A stretch of 57,121 bases of DNA from Clostridia bacterium (GTDB taxonomy: Bacteria; Bacillota; Clostridia; Oscillospirales; CAG-272): positions 1 through 57,121 of the forward strand of contig JAGAMD010000014.1 of NCBI GenBank assembly GCA_017624905.1. The letters are read 5' to 3'. Below are positions 41,428 through 49,890 of the stretch, in pieces (the stretch's first letter is position 1; every line of letters begins with the position of its first letter). Under the pieces are notes generated by a model. The model saw nothing but the letters and a program-made list of their open reading frames with translations, did not search any database and had not been told where the DNA came from. A program made the translations under genes and the position numbers.

Positions 41428-43689
41428 ATGAAGAAAATAGCAAGAATAATTGCTTTTATGTTTGCTTTCGTAATGCTTCTTACTCCTATGGTAATGGCAG
41501 CTACTCCATATGAAACCTATACATACTCAATCGATGGCGAGGTTCTTGAATCTCCTGATGCGTATGTACCGGATGGAGTAACATCTATAAGCTCTGCAAC
41601 ACTCGGTCTTGAGGTTCCACTTGCATCACCATCAGACATTGAAACTGACGATGATGGTAACGTTTACATTACAGACCGTGGTAATAACAGAATAGTAATG
41701 ACCGATAAGCACTACAATCTAACAGGCATAATTGATAACTTTATCAATGGTGATGGTGTTGAGGATAGCTTCAAGGATCTATCAAGCACATTTGTAGTAA
41801 GCAGCGGTAACTATGAGGGCTTATATGTTTGTGATACAGCAAACAAAAGAATTGTAAAGTTTAAGAGAAACCAAGAGGGAACATACGAGTTCTCAAGAAC
41901 ATTTAACGAGCCACAAATCAACTTTGCAGATGAAGAGGGTAGCTATACACCATCAAGCTGTGTAGTTGATAAGCACGGTAGAATGTATGTTGCATCCTCA
42001 GGTACAACAGAGGGTATTATCGTTTTGACAGCTGATGGCGATTTTATCAACTTCATCGGTGCTCCAAAGGTTAGCGTTTCTGCCCTTCAGGCAGTAATTC
42101 AATCAGTTAACCCTTGGTCAAACGTTGAATTTACAAATATCCCTGTAACATATACAAGCCTAGAGCTTGATGAAACCTATGGCGACTTCGTATACGGTAC
42201 AATCGTATTCCCATCAGAGGATGAGAATCAACAGCTTTCACAATTAACAAGTAAAACAGACGACTATTCACCTGTTAAGCTTCTTAATGCGGGTGGTACT
42301 GATATTATGCAACGTACAGGCTTCTTCTCACCGGCAGGTGAGGTAGCGGTTGAGCTACAAACATTGCAAACATCAGCTAACAAGGATGCTCCAAAGGGCG
42401 TTTCAAGAATAGTTGACGTAACAAGCGGACCTGATGGCGTTTGGTCAATTATTGACAACAAACGTGCTAAGGTTTATACATATGACCGTTCAGGTAACCT
42501 TCTATACATCTTCGGTGATACAGGTGAGCAATTCGGTCAAATTACAAAAACATCTTCCGGTACAGGTGCACAAGCTATCAGCTATCAAACCTATACAATA
42601 GAGCAGGATGTTCTAAACGACAACGGCGAATGGGAAACCAAGGATGTTGAGGTAACAAAGCTACTTGTCCTCGATAACACAGGCTCATTCACTCCATATA
42701 AGCAAACTGACTATGCTACTGTTTTGGCTCAAGCTATCAAGCTACAAAATGCAGGTAACTTTAAGGAAGCTAAGGATGAGTGGCAAAAGGTACTTGCTTA
42801 TAACAACAACTTTGACACAGCTTACGTGGAAATGGGAAAGGTGCTATATCGCTCAGGCTCAGAGGCAGAGCTTGATACAGCTCTTAGATATTTCCAAAAC
42901 GCATACGATACTGAAAACTACGCAACAGTATTTAAGGCTATCCGTTCAAATGTAATGGAAAAATGGTTCATTCCAATGATCATTTTAATAGTTGCAGCAT
43001 TGTTCGGTGTAGTTAAGGTATTTGAATATGCAGGTAAAGTAAACAAGGCTGCCGCAACTAAGGGCGGTAAGCGTACACTCAAGGAAGAATTAACCTTCGG
43101 CTTCCACCTAATGTTCCATCCATTCGATGGCTTCTGGGATTTGAAGAAGGAAAAGCGTGGCTCAGTAAGAGCATCAATCATCTTCCTTGCAATTACAGTG
43201 GTTGCATTCTACTATCAAGGCATTGGTAAGGGCTATTACTATGCTCCACAAGGTACAAGTGCAACAATTATTTCACAAGCAGCAACCGTATTGGTTCCAT
43301 TCTTCCTATTTGTAATTTCCAACTGGTGCTTTACAACACTATTTGATGGTGAGGGTAGCTTCAAGGATATCTTTGTTGCAACATCATACTCACTATTCCC
43401 ACTTCCGGTGCTTGTAATCATCTCAACTGCACTTACACACGTATTGGTAGGAACAGAGTCACAAATTCCAACACTTATTTTAACAGTAGGTTACATTTAT
43501 ATGGCATTCCTTATCATTATCGGTATGCAGGTAACACACGATTACTCAACAGGAAAGAATATTGTAACAATAGTAGCTACAATTGCCGGTATGGTAATAA
43601 TTCTGTTTATTGTTGTACTATTTACAACACTTATTTCAAAGATGGCATCATTTGTAACAACAATTACAAGTGAATTGAGCTTAAGGTAG
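41428..43689 (+). CDS. Secreted NHL-propeller, TPR and Yip1 membrane protein
   Basis: 753 residues. Signal peptide 1-25. Residues about 60-370 hold NHL-type repeats (PSDIETDDDGNVYITDRGNNRI, SSCVVDKHGRMYVASSG, VTSGPDGVWSIIDNKRAKVY), a beta-propeller that would lie outside the cell. A TPR-like part follows (about 425-505: KLQNAGNFKEAKDEWQKVL, ALRYFQNAYDTENY). A membrane helix at about 512-534 leads to a Yip1-like four- to five-helix domain (about 560-750). A surface sensor or scaffold for the transporter is plausible, not shown. GGAGG precedes the ATG. Confidence 0.85.
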   Translation: MKKIARIIAFMFAFVMLLTPMVMAATPYETYTYSIDGEVLESPDAYVPDGVTSISSATLGLEVPLASPSDIETDDDGNVYITDRGNNRIVMTDKHYNLTGIIDNFINGDGVEDSFKDLSSTFVVSSGNYEGLYVCDTANKRIVKFKRNQEGTYEFSRTFNEPQINFADEEGSYTPSSCVVDKHGRMYVASSGTTEGIIVLTADGDFINFIGAPKVSVSALQAVIQSVNPWSNVEFTNIPVTYTSLELDETYGDFVYGTIVFPSEDENQQLSQLTSKTDDYSPVKLLNAGGTDIMQRTGFFSPAGEVAVELQTLQTSANKDAPKGVSRIVDVTSGPDGVWSIIDNKRAKVYTYDRSGNLLYIFGDTGEQFGQITKTSSGTGAQAISYQTYTIEQDVLNDNGEWETKDVEVTKLLVLDNTGSFTPYKQTDYATVLAQAIKLQNAGNFKEAKDEWQKVLAYNNNFDTAYVEMGKVLYRSGSEAELDTALRYFQNAYDTENYATVFKAIRSNVMEKWFIPMIILIVAALFGVVKVFEYAGKVNKAAATKGGKRTLKEELTFGFHLMFHPFDGFWDLKKEKRGSVRASIIFLAITVVAFYYQGIGKGYYYAPQGTSATIISQAATVLVPFFLFVISNWCFTTLFDGEGSFKDIFVATSYSLFPLPVLVIISTALTHVLVGTESQIPTLILTVGYIYMAFLIIIGMQVTHDYSTGKNIVTIVATIAGMVIILFIVVLFTTLISKMASFVTTITSELSLR

Positions 43690-43700
43690 GAGGCCGGATT

Positions 43701-46691
43701 ATGAACAAAAGAATAATTTCGGCTATCCTAGCCGTAATAACAATAATGTCGCTATTTGTTTTTCCAATAACAGTAGGTGCATCAGATGTTAATTTTATGA
43801 AGGATAAGTTCACCAGCAAGGAAGAAAAGCTTGCAACTATGTCCTATATTATGACAAGTGATGACCCTGACAATGATGGAAAGGGCGACGGAGTTCTTGA
43901 GCTATATGTTGATTCAGCCTCAGGAGAAATGGCTATTCGCAATAAGCTAACAGGTGAAATTATACTTTCAAACCCTTATAATATTAATGATGTTTTTTCA
44001 CAAACAAACACAACAGATAAGGGTATTCACCTTTCACAGGTTTATATCAATTATTTCAAAAAGTCTGCTGGAGTATCCACAATCAGCTCAATGTACAGCT
44101 ATAACGACTGCTTTGTTTATGACCAAGCAACCGTTGAAAAAACTGAAAATGGTATTCGTGTTTACTACATTCTCGGTGAGGTAAGAGGCAACTATGCCGT
44201 TCCTCTAAAGATGAGCTACTATAAGCTAAGAGAAAAGCTTCTTGAAAATGGTGTTTATAACGAAGAACCTAAATCCAGTAAAAATAAATATAATGTAGAT
44301 GAATTTATCAAAAAGAACTTCCGTATCTACGATCCATATGATGACACAAAAACTCAGTCATATAAGGACCAAATGATAGAAAAGTTCCCTGAGTGTGTTG
44401 AAACTCCATTCGTTTACCTCAATTCTTCAACTTATGCTAGTACAGATGCTATGGAGAATTTGGAGAGAGAGCTAAAGAAAGCAAATCCGGATTACTTTGT
44501 AGTGTCAAACGAGGGCGAGGAGAAAACTGAGCTTGAAAAAGATATGGAGCTACTTTGGAGTGAAGCGGACAGAGAAAAGGAACGTGGTAACTTCGAGTTA
44601 AAGGAATATCCTAACTTCTCATTTGCAGTAGAATATAACCTAACAAACGACGGACTTGATGTTATACTTGATACAAGAAGCATTTCATATGATAGAAAAG
44701 AGTACTGCCTTGCTAGTATTTCAATCCTTCCATACTTTGATGCAGCTTCAATGATAGCAGAAAACTACGACAACGGTTACTTATTCGTACCTGATGGTAG
44801 TGGTGCAATCTCAAGATTCGAGGATTTGGCAGCAGTTGGCTCTATCGGCTCATTGTCATTGTCACTTTACGGCTCTGACTATGCTTATTATCAAATCACA
44901 TCAAAGAACGCAGAAGCAGCAACAATGCCTGTTTTCGGTCTTGTAAATGAAACAAACAAGCTAAACGACACAGAAAACTATGTAAAAACACCTGCGACAG
45001 GCTTCTTCGGAATAATCGAAGAGGGCGACGCTCTTGGAGCAATTACAGCGAAGATTGAAAGAAACTATGTTTCAATCTTTCCAACATTTAAGTATGCAGA
45101 ATATGATACTTATGATATCCAAGACCTATTTACACAAAGTGCAACTGCAACAAAGCAAATTACCGTAGTTTCAAACAATTTCTATCAAGGCGATTATAGA
45201 GTAAAATATACACTTTTAGCTGATGATGAGGTTGCTAAAGCAAACGGCTTCTATGGAGCTAGCTATATTGAAATGGCTAAGCTATATAGAGAGTACCTTG
45301 GAGAAACAAGTGTAAATTCAAATGGTGAAAAAATCTTTAATAAGATTACAAATCCAAATGAAAACACAACACTTTTCCTTGAGGCTTTTGGTTCAATAAA
45401 GACAAAGGGAACATTCCTTACCTTCCCTGTAACAGTTAGCAAGGAGCTAACAACATTCGAGGACATCTTGAATATTCAAGGTGAATTGTCAAAGGATAAG
45501 ACAAATGATAAGGGAGAGGTTACTAATAAGGGCATTACAAATATTTCATTTATATTGAATGGCTTCTATAACGGTGGACTTTCCTCAACATATCCAACTA
45601 AAATCAAATGGGAAAGAGTTCTCGGTGGTAAGAAGGGCGTAAACAAGCTACTTGAAGAGGATGCAGCGAATGATCAGTTCAATGTAGTTCTCGATGTAAA
45701 CTTCTCTTACTCACAAGGCTCAAAGCTATTTGGCGGATATTCTGACAAAAAATATGCCGTTAAAACTCTTGACGACAGATATACAACAAAACGTGCATAT
45801 TATGCCGCAACTCAAACATTTGAGCGTACAAGTGGTGTAGCTGTTTCAGCCGCATCATTCGATACACTATATCAAAAGTTCTTAAAGTCAATGAGCAAGT
45901 ATGACTTTAGCTCACTTGCAACAAGAGCACTCGGCTCTGATTTGAACTCTGACTTTGATAAGGACGATTATTACACAAGAGAGGATGCAAAAAATCAAAC
46001 AGTTCTTTTCCTTGAAAAGCTAACTCACGGAGATAGAAGATTTGATATAGTCCTCAACACAGGAAACGCATATGCTATGCCTTATGCTTCATCTGTGCTT
46101 AATGCCCCACTTGATAGTAGTAAATATACAAAGACCAGCCAAGCAATACCTTTCTATGGTATGGTTTACCACGGAACAGTAGAGTTTGCCGGTGGAGCAC
46201 TTAATATGGAGGGTGATGAGGACTTTATGTTCCTTAAGGCTCTTGAAAACGGTGCAGCTCTTTACTACACAATTGCTATGAGCAACCTTGAGGCTCTCAA
46301 GTTTGACTCCGAATACAGCAAATATTATTCAGTTCAATACGACCTACTTAAGGACTCAATTATGGAAACATATAATGAGTACAACGAGCTTATGAAGGAT
46401 AAGCAAGATAAGTACATCGTAGACCACAAATTTGTAAACAATGGCACAAGTGCAGCTTGGTATACTGACAACGAGGCTTCTGTTTGGAATGTTCGTTACC
46501 AAAGCAGTGGCTCTAAGCTAAACAATTCACTTGTTGTTTATGTTGAGTATGAAAACGGAGACGGATTCTTCTTGAACTACAACAACGAGGTAGTGTTCAT
46601 TGACGCCGAGGTTCAAAATGAAAACGGCACAACATCTATTTTAACAATCAAAATCCCGGCTATGGGATATCACGTACACACTGCTAAATAA
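43701..46691 (+). CDS. Secreted DUF5696-type protein, possible glycan-active enzyme
   Basis: 996 residues with a signal peptide (1-27, cut near VGA) and no lipobox or C-terminal anchor. Matches in layout the DUF5696 proteins seen beside such transporters. The middle (about 540-880) has an order of strands and helices like a TIM barrel (TNISFILNGFYNGGL near 613, QFNVVLDVNFSYS near 660, FDIVLNTGNAYAMPYAS near 780). The end has VVYVEYENGDGFFLNYNNE, resembling C-terminal sandwiches of glycoside hydrolases. No catalytic pair can be assigned with confidence. Eleven bases from its neighbours on both sides. Confidence 0.75.
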   Translation: MNKRIISAILAVITIMSLFVFPITVGASDVNFMKDKFTSKEEKLATMSYIMTSDDPDNDGKGDGVLELYVDSASGEMAIRNKLTGEIILSNPYNINDVFSQTNTTDKGIHLSQVYINYFKKSAGVSTISSMYSYNDCFVYDQATVEKTENGIRVYYILGEVRGNYAVPLKMSYYKLREKLLENGVYNEEPKSSKNKYNVDEFIKKNFRIYDPYDDTKTQSYKDQMIEKFPECVETPFVYLNSSTYASTDAMENLERELKKANPDYFVVSNEGEEKTELEKDMELLWSEADREKERGNFELKEYPNFSFAVEYNLTNDGLDVILDTRSISYDRKEYCLASISILPYFDAASMIAENYDNGYLFVPDGSGAISRFEDLAAVGSIGSLSLSLYGSDYAYYQITSKNAEAATMPVFGLVNETNKLNDTENYVKTPATGFFGIIEEGDALGAITAKIERNYVSIFPTFKYAEYDTYDIQDLFTQSATATKQITVVSNNFYQGDYRVKYTLLADDEVAKANGFYGASYIEMAKLYREYLGETSVNSNGEKIFNKITNPNENTTLFLEAFGSIKTKGTFLTFPVTVSKELTTFEDILNIQGELSKDKTNDKGEVTNKGITNISFILNGFYNGGLSSTYPTKIKWERVLGGKKGVNKLLEEDAANDQFNVVLDVNFSYSQGSKLFGGYSDKKYAVKTLDDRYTTKRAYYAATQTFERTSGVAVSAASFDTLYQKFLKSMSKYDFSSLATRALGSDLNSDFDKDDYYTREDAKNQTVLFLEKLTHGDRRFDIVLNTGNAYAMPYASSVLNAPLDSSKYTKTSQAIPFYGMVYHGTVEFAGGALNMEGDEDFMFLKALENGAALYYTIAMSNLEALKFDSEYSKYYSVQYDLLKDSIMETYNEYNELMKDKQDKYIVDHKFVNNGTSAAWYTDNEASVWNVRYQSSGSKLNNSLVVYVEYENGDGFFLNYNNEVVFIDAEVQNENGTTSILTIKIPAMGYHVHTAK

Positions 46692-46702
46692 GGAGGCTTG
46701 CT

Positions 46703-47827
46703 ATGAATACTAAATATAAAACAAGATTTAATGCGACCTCCTTTGATAGCGAGGCAAACGTATATCAAACATCACCTCAACCAAAGCCAATTGAAGAGGT
46801 AGAGGTGGTTGAAGAGGTTGTAGTTGAGGAGTCTGTTCAACAAGCAGCAGCTCCTGTAATCGACACAACACCGGACTATGTTGCTCCCGTACGTAAAAAA
46901 CGCTTTAGACTTTCACTTAAGAGCAAAAAAGCACTTTCGGGATGGTTGTTCTGCTTACCATTTGTTCTTGGTATAATAGGCATTTATATTCCTATTATAT
47001 ATGAATCAATAAAGGTTTCCTTCTTTGGTGAGCAAGGAACAAGCGAAGTCTTCAGCTTCAGCAACTACATTCACGTATTTACTGAAACAGGATTTTCAAC
47101 AACAATTGTACACGCCGTAAGAGACCTTATAATTCAAATTCCTGCAATTGTAGTGTTCTCACTATTTATGGCTATTATTCTTAACCAAAAGATGGCAGGT
47201 CGTACATTCTTCCGTGCTATATTCTTCCTACCGGTAATCCTTTCAACAGGTATTATTGACGCACTTGACGCTCAAATGACAGTTGCAGACGCACTTGAAA
47301 ACGCAGGTGGCGGAGTTGACACCAACTCAGGAGAGGCAGCAGGGGGACTCGTATCAGCTCTTGATATGCAAGCACTGCTATCGAATGTAAACCTAGAAAT
47401 CAAGCTGGGTGATACAACCTTTAACCTAGTTGATACAGTTACACTTCTAATTAACAATATCTTTAATATTGTTAGCCGTTCAGGCGTACAAATGCTAATC
47501 TTCCTATCAGGTCTACAATCTATTTCACCATCGATTTATGAGTCCTGCCAAATGGAAGGTGCAACTGCTTGGGAAACATTCTGGAAAATTACTCTTCCAA
47601 TGATCAGCCCAATGATTCTTGTAAACTCGATTTATACAGTCGTTGACCTCTTTACAGCAGCCGACAACCGTGTAATGCAAGGCTTACTTGGCTATGGTGG
47701 CGAGTTCTTGAAGAACAGAGGCTATTATAGTGCGGCAATTTGGGTGTATATCCTTTTGGTACTTGTTGTAATTGTTGTTATTACACTACTTCTGAGAACG
47801 GTAGTATTCTACCAAAGAAGAGATTAA
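46703..47827 (+). CDS. ABC sugar permease, MalF type (pair 2), extended
   Basis: 374 residues. An unusually long acidic N-terminus (about 1-75, with EEVEVVEEVVVEESVQ) precedes the first membrane segment. Six membrane segments follow. Between segments 3 and 4, about residues 190-255, there is an extracellular insert (QMTVADALENAGGGVDTNSG) absent from pair 1. EAA loop ESCQMEGATAWETFWKITLP near 280-299. GGAGG precedes the ATG. With the next gene it forms a second permease pair. Confidence 0.9.
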   Translation: MNTKYKTRFNATSFDSEANVYQTSPQPKPIEEVEVVEEVVVEESVQQAAAPVIDTTPDYVAPVRKKRFRLSLKSKKALSGWLFCLPFVLGIIGIYIPIIYESIKVSFFGEQGTSEVFSFSNYIHVFTETGFSTTIVHAVRDLIIQIPAIVVFSLFMAIILNQKMAGRTFFRAIFFLPVILSTGIIDALDAQMTVADALENAGGGVDTNSGEAAGGLVSALDMQALLSNVNLEIKLGDTTFNLVDTVTLLINNIFNIVSRSGVQMLIFLSGLQSISPSIYESCQMEGATAWETFWKITLPMISPMILVNSIYTVVDLFTAADNRVMQGLLGYGGEFLKNRGYYSAAIWVYILLVLVVIVVITLLLRTVVFYQRRD

Positions 47828-47839
47828 GGAGGTGCTATA

Positions 47840-48925
47840 ATGGATAATACAGTAAAAGTAAAAAGAGAAACCAAAAACAAAATCCGTGTAGATTTTGAAA
47901 GAGCACCACTTAAGGAAAGACTAAAACAAAAGTTTTTGTCTATGAACTTCTTAAAGAAGGTAGTATTTGTAATATTTAGAACAGTATTGCTAATAGGTAT
48001 TACATATGTAATTTTGTTCACATACATCACAAAGATTTTCTCGTCAATAAAGTCTGTTAGTGACTTTAAGGATGCAACAGTAATGTTGATTTCTAAAAAT
48101 CCAACACATATTCAGTACTTGTACATATTGACAGAAAACCATTATTTAAAGGCACTTATAACAACATTTTTAGTATCGCTTAGCGTAGCGTTTATTCAAA
48201 CCTTAGTTTGTGCACTTGTTGCGTATGGTTTGGCTAAGTTTAAGTTTAAGGGCAACAGCATAGTTTTTGCTATGGTTATTGTAACGCTCCTTATACCACA
48301 AGAGGCGTTCAAGAACTCAATCGGTTCATTCTTTAGACAAATCACAATCTTTGACACAACGCATAATCCAATAAGCTTTGTCTTAGATTTGCTGCAAGAT
48401 TGGTTCCAAATCTTTGGACCTACCGGTTCAGTTGAAAGCTCAGGCTTTGTAAACTCTATAATTCCGCTATATATCTTGTCAATCTTTGGACTTGGCTTTA
48501 AAAATGGTTTGTTTATCTTTATGCTAAGACAGTTCTTCAAGGGCGTTCCCGACGAGCTTGAGGAGTCAGCATTTGTTGATGGCTCAAGCACCTTGCGTAC
48601 ATTCTTTAGCATAATCATTCCTATTTCAGTACCAATGCTTATAACAGTATTTATATTTGCATTCTCATGGCAATGGACAGATGACTTCTATACCGGCTCA
48701 TCATTCTTCAACGCCGGTGAGTCAACCTTGACCTTTATGAAGGATATAGCTGTTACACCACCATCAATTCAAAAATTGATAGATGGAGAAACGGTTGCAA
48801 ACGCATACAAGGTAGCCGTTACAGGAACAGCATCTATCCTAATTGCACTACCTCTTATCATCGCATACATCTTCCTACAAAGACGTATTGTTGAGGGCGT
48901 AGAGAGAAGTGGTATTGTAGGATAA
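47840..48925 (+). CDS. ABC sugar permease, MalG type (pair 2), extended
   Basis: 361 residues, longer than the usual 270-290. Six membrane segments; the EAA loop reads ESAFVDGSSTLRTFFSIIIP near 240-259. An extra loop after the second or third segment (about 145-200, with FFRQITIFDTTHNP and FGPTGSVESSG) accounts for the length, as in its partner. AAGGAGG precedes the ATG by seven bases. Last gene of the locus. Confidence 0.9.
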   Translation: MDNTVKVKRETKNKIRVDFERAPLKERLKQKFLSMNFLKKVVFVIFRTVLLIGITYVILFTYITKIFSSIKSVSDFKDATVMLISKNPTHIQYLYILTENHYLKALITTFLVSLSVAFIQTLVCALVAYGLAKFKFKGNSIVFAMVIVTLLIPQEAFKNSIGSFFRQITIFDTTHNPISFVLDLLQDWFQIFGPTGSVESSGFVNSIIPLYILSIFGLGFKNGLFIFMLRQFFKGVPDELEESAFVDGSSTLRTFFSIIIPISVPMLITVFIFAFSWQWTDDFYTGSSFFNAGESTLTFMKDIAVTPPSIQKLIDGETVANAYKVAVTGTASILIALPLIIAYIFLQRRIVEGVERSGIVG

Positions 48926-48936
48926 TTTACTTATTA

Positions 48937-48996
48937 TGACAAGGGGTTTTGAATGCCAAAATCCCTCGTCAAAAGTAACAAAACGAGGACGTTTTG
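48937..48996 (+). terminator. Two hairpins closing the transporter locus
   Basis: The first pairs TGAC-AGGG-TTTT (48937-48950) with AAAA-CCCT-GTCA (48958-48971). The second pairs CAAAACG (48979-48985) with CGTTTTG (48990-48996). U-runs are weak, so termination efficiency is uncertain. Confidence 0.5.
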
Positions 48997-49069
48997 ATAG
49001 CTAAAAATTAGTACAATTTATCATAATTAATGAATTTTTGTAAATTCCAAAAAAATATCAAAAAAGCTA

Positions 49070-49098
49070 TTGACAACTAGTCTTCAATTTGATATAAT
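49070..49098 (+). promoter_or_regulatory. Perfect-consensus sigma-A promoter
   Basis: TTGACA at 49070-49075, 17-base spacer, TATAAT at 49093-49098, the exact consensus, for the 80-residue gene. Confidence 0.93.
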
Positions 49099-49147
49099 AA
49101 GTACAAAGTTATACTTATGCTTAAAACTCTAGTAAGGAGAAAATCAG

Positions 49148-49390
49148 ATGAAATACGTTTCACCAATCTTTGAAGTTGTAGCACTTGAGACTAAAGACAT
49201 TATCTGTGCTTCAGCTACAAATCCTCTTGTTACACCAGGTGTAGTTTACAAGGGTAATGACAATGCTGCTATTGAAGCTGCACAAAATGCTCAGCTCATC
49301 AAAGAAGAAGATGCTGAGACAGGCGAATTAAAGACTACTGGTGTATCAGTATCAGTAAGCTTTAACAACCTATTTAAATCAGGTAATTGA
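49148..49390 (+). CDS. Small protein with MKYVSP-type leader, function unknown
   Basis: 80 residues. The start MKYVSPIFEVVALETKDIIC resembles the N-terminus of many short clostridial proteins (MKYxxPxxExxxxExxDII) of unknown role; this comparison is from memory. The rest is polar, ends VSVSFNNLFKSGN, and has one cysteine. No signal peptide or membrane helix. A consensus promoter, AAGGAG ribosome site and strong terminator suggest high expression. It might be a peptide precursor, but no modifying or export enzyme is near. Confidence 0.8.
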   Translation: MKYVSPIFEVVALETKDIICASATNPLVTPGVVYKGNDNAAIEAAQNAQLIKEEDAETGELKTTGVSVSVSFNNLFKSGN

Positions 49391-49404
49391 CTTTTGATAA
49401 TTTT

Positions 49405-49432
49405 AAAAAAGCCACACGTTGTGTGGCTTTTG
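49405..49432 (+). terminator. Terminator of the 80-residue gene
   Basis: AAAAAAGCCACAC (49405-49417) pairs with GTGTGGCTTTT (49421-49431) around GTT. Confidence 0.92.
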
Positions 49433-49465
49433 GTCGTTAAATAAAATAGTTCTAGCGGTTATGAT

Positions 49466-49495
49466 AAAAAGCAGTATCGTTTTGATACTGCTTTT
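49466..49495. terminator. Second strong hairpin, terminator-like on both strands
   Basis: AAAAAGCAGTATC (49466-49478) pairs with GATACTGCTTTT (49484-49495). May stop reading from the minus-strand asd side. Confidence 0.8.
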
Positions 49496-49540
49496 AAAAT
49501 TTTAAAGGCTTGAAATAAGTATAAAAACATATAAAGCAAC

Positions 49541-49572
49541 AAAAAAGACGGCACATAATAAAGTACCGTCTT
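49541..49572 (-). terminator. Duplicated copy of the asd terminator
   Basis: AAGACGGCAC...GTACCGTCTT, the same hairpin as at 49856-49884 but with three extra loop bases (ATA). Confidence 0.8.
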
Positions 49573-49578
49573 GATTTA

Positions 49579-49853
49579 TTATAGCTTTGTTACTGCTTCG
49601 GCAATTTGGATTGTGCTTGTAGCAAGTGGAAAAACAGTAGTGAAGCCATAGAATTAAGCGAGAAAATAATGAGAAAATTTTGGTGCGAAAGGAGGCGGTT
49701 ATATAAGAATATAACAACGACGACAATCCAAAAGTTGCCATTATTTGCCGAATAAAATATGGCAGAGCACTGTTTTGAAGCGTAACCCTTTCTAACTTGG
49801 TCGCCACAGCACCATAGGGTAATTGCGTTATCGAATACAAGGTTTATCTTTGA
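49579..49853 (-). pseudogene. Decayed duplicate of the 3' end of asd, split by an insertion
   Basis: The minus strand encodes LVFDNAITLWCCGDQVRKG again, followed after an insertion by the final codons of asd and its stop at 49579-49581. Outside the insertion, the two copies are close to identical (two base changes over 50 bases of the distal part, a handful over the 65 bases of the proximal part). Together with the duplicated terminator this is a direct repeat of about 310-base period. It lacks the start, so it is not a gene. Confidence 0.9.
49624..49780. mobile_element. MITE-like foldback insertion, about 157 bp
   Basis: Sequence absent from the intact asd copy. Its ends are imperfect inverted repeats: 49631-49650 reads AAAACAGT-N6-GCCATA and the complement of 49758-49776 reads AAAACAGT-N5-GCCATA. 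Inside is a perfect hairpin GTTATAT-AAGA-ATATAAC (49698-49715). No coding capacity. A short non-autonomous element is the best guess; no target duplication beyond one or two bases is evident. Confidence 0.6.
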
Positions 49854-49855
49854 TA

Positions 49856-49884
49856 ATAAAAGACGGCACATAAAGTACCGTCTT
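49856..49884 (-). terminator. Terminator of the hom-lysC-asd operon
   Basis: On the minus strand AAGACGG-TAC...GTG-CCGTCTT (49860-49884, one mismatch) followed by TTTATT. Confidence 0.82.
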
Positions 49885-49890
49885 GATTTA

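Noticed and set aside
49391-49500. tRNA or small RNA gene near the paired hairpins
   Set aside because: The stems are short and followed by T-runs, typical of terminators, with no cloverleaf.
49590-49871. Open frame of 93 codons on the minus strand downstream of asd
   Set aside because: It runs from the asd remnant into the foldback insertion; it lacks a ribosome site and is explained by the duplication.
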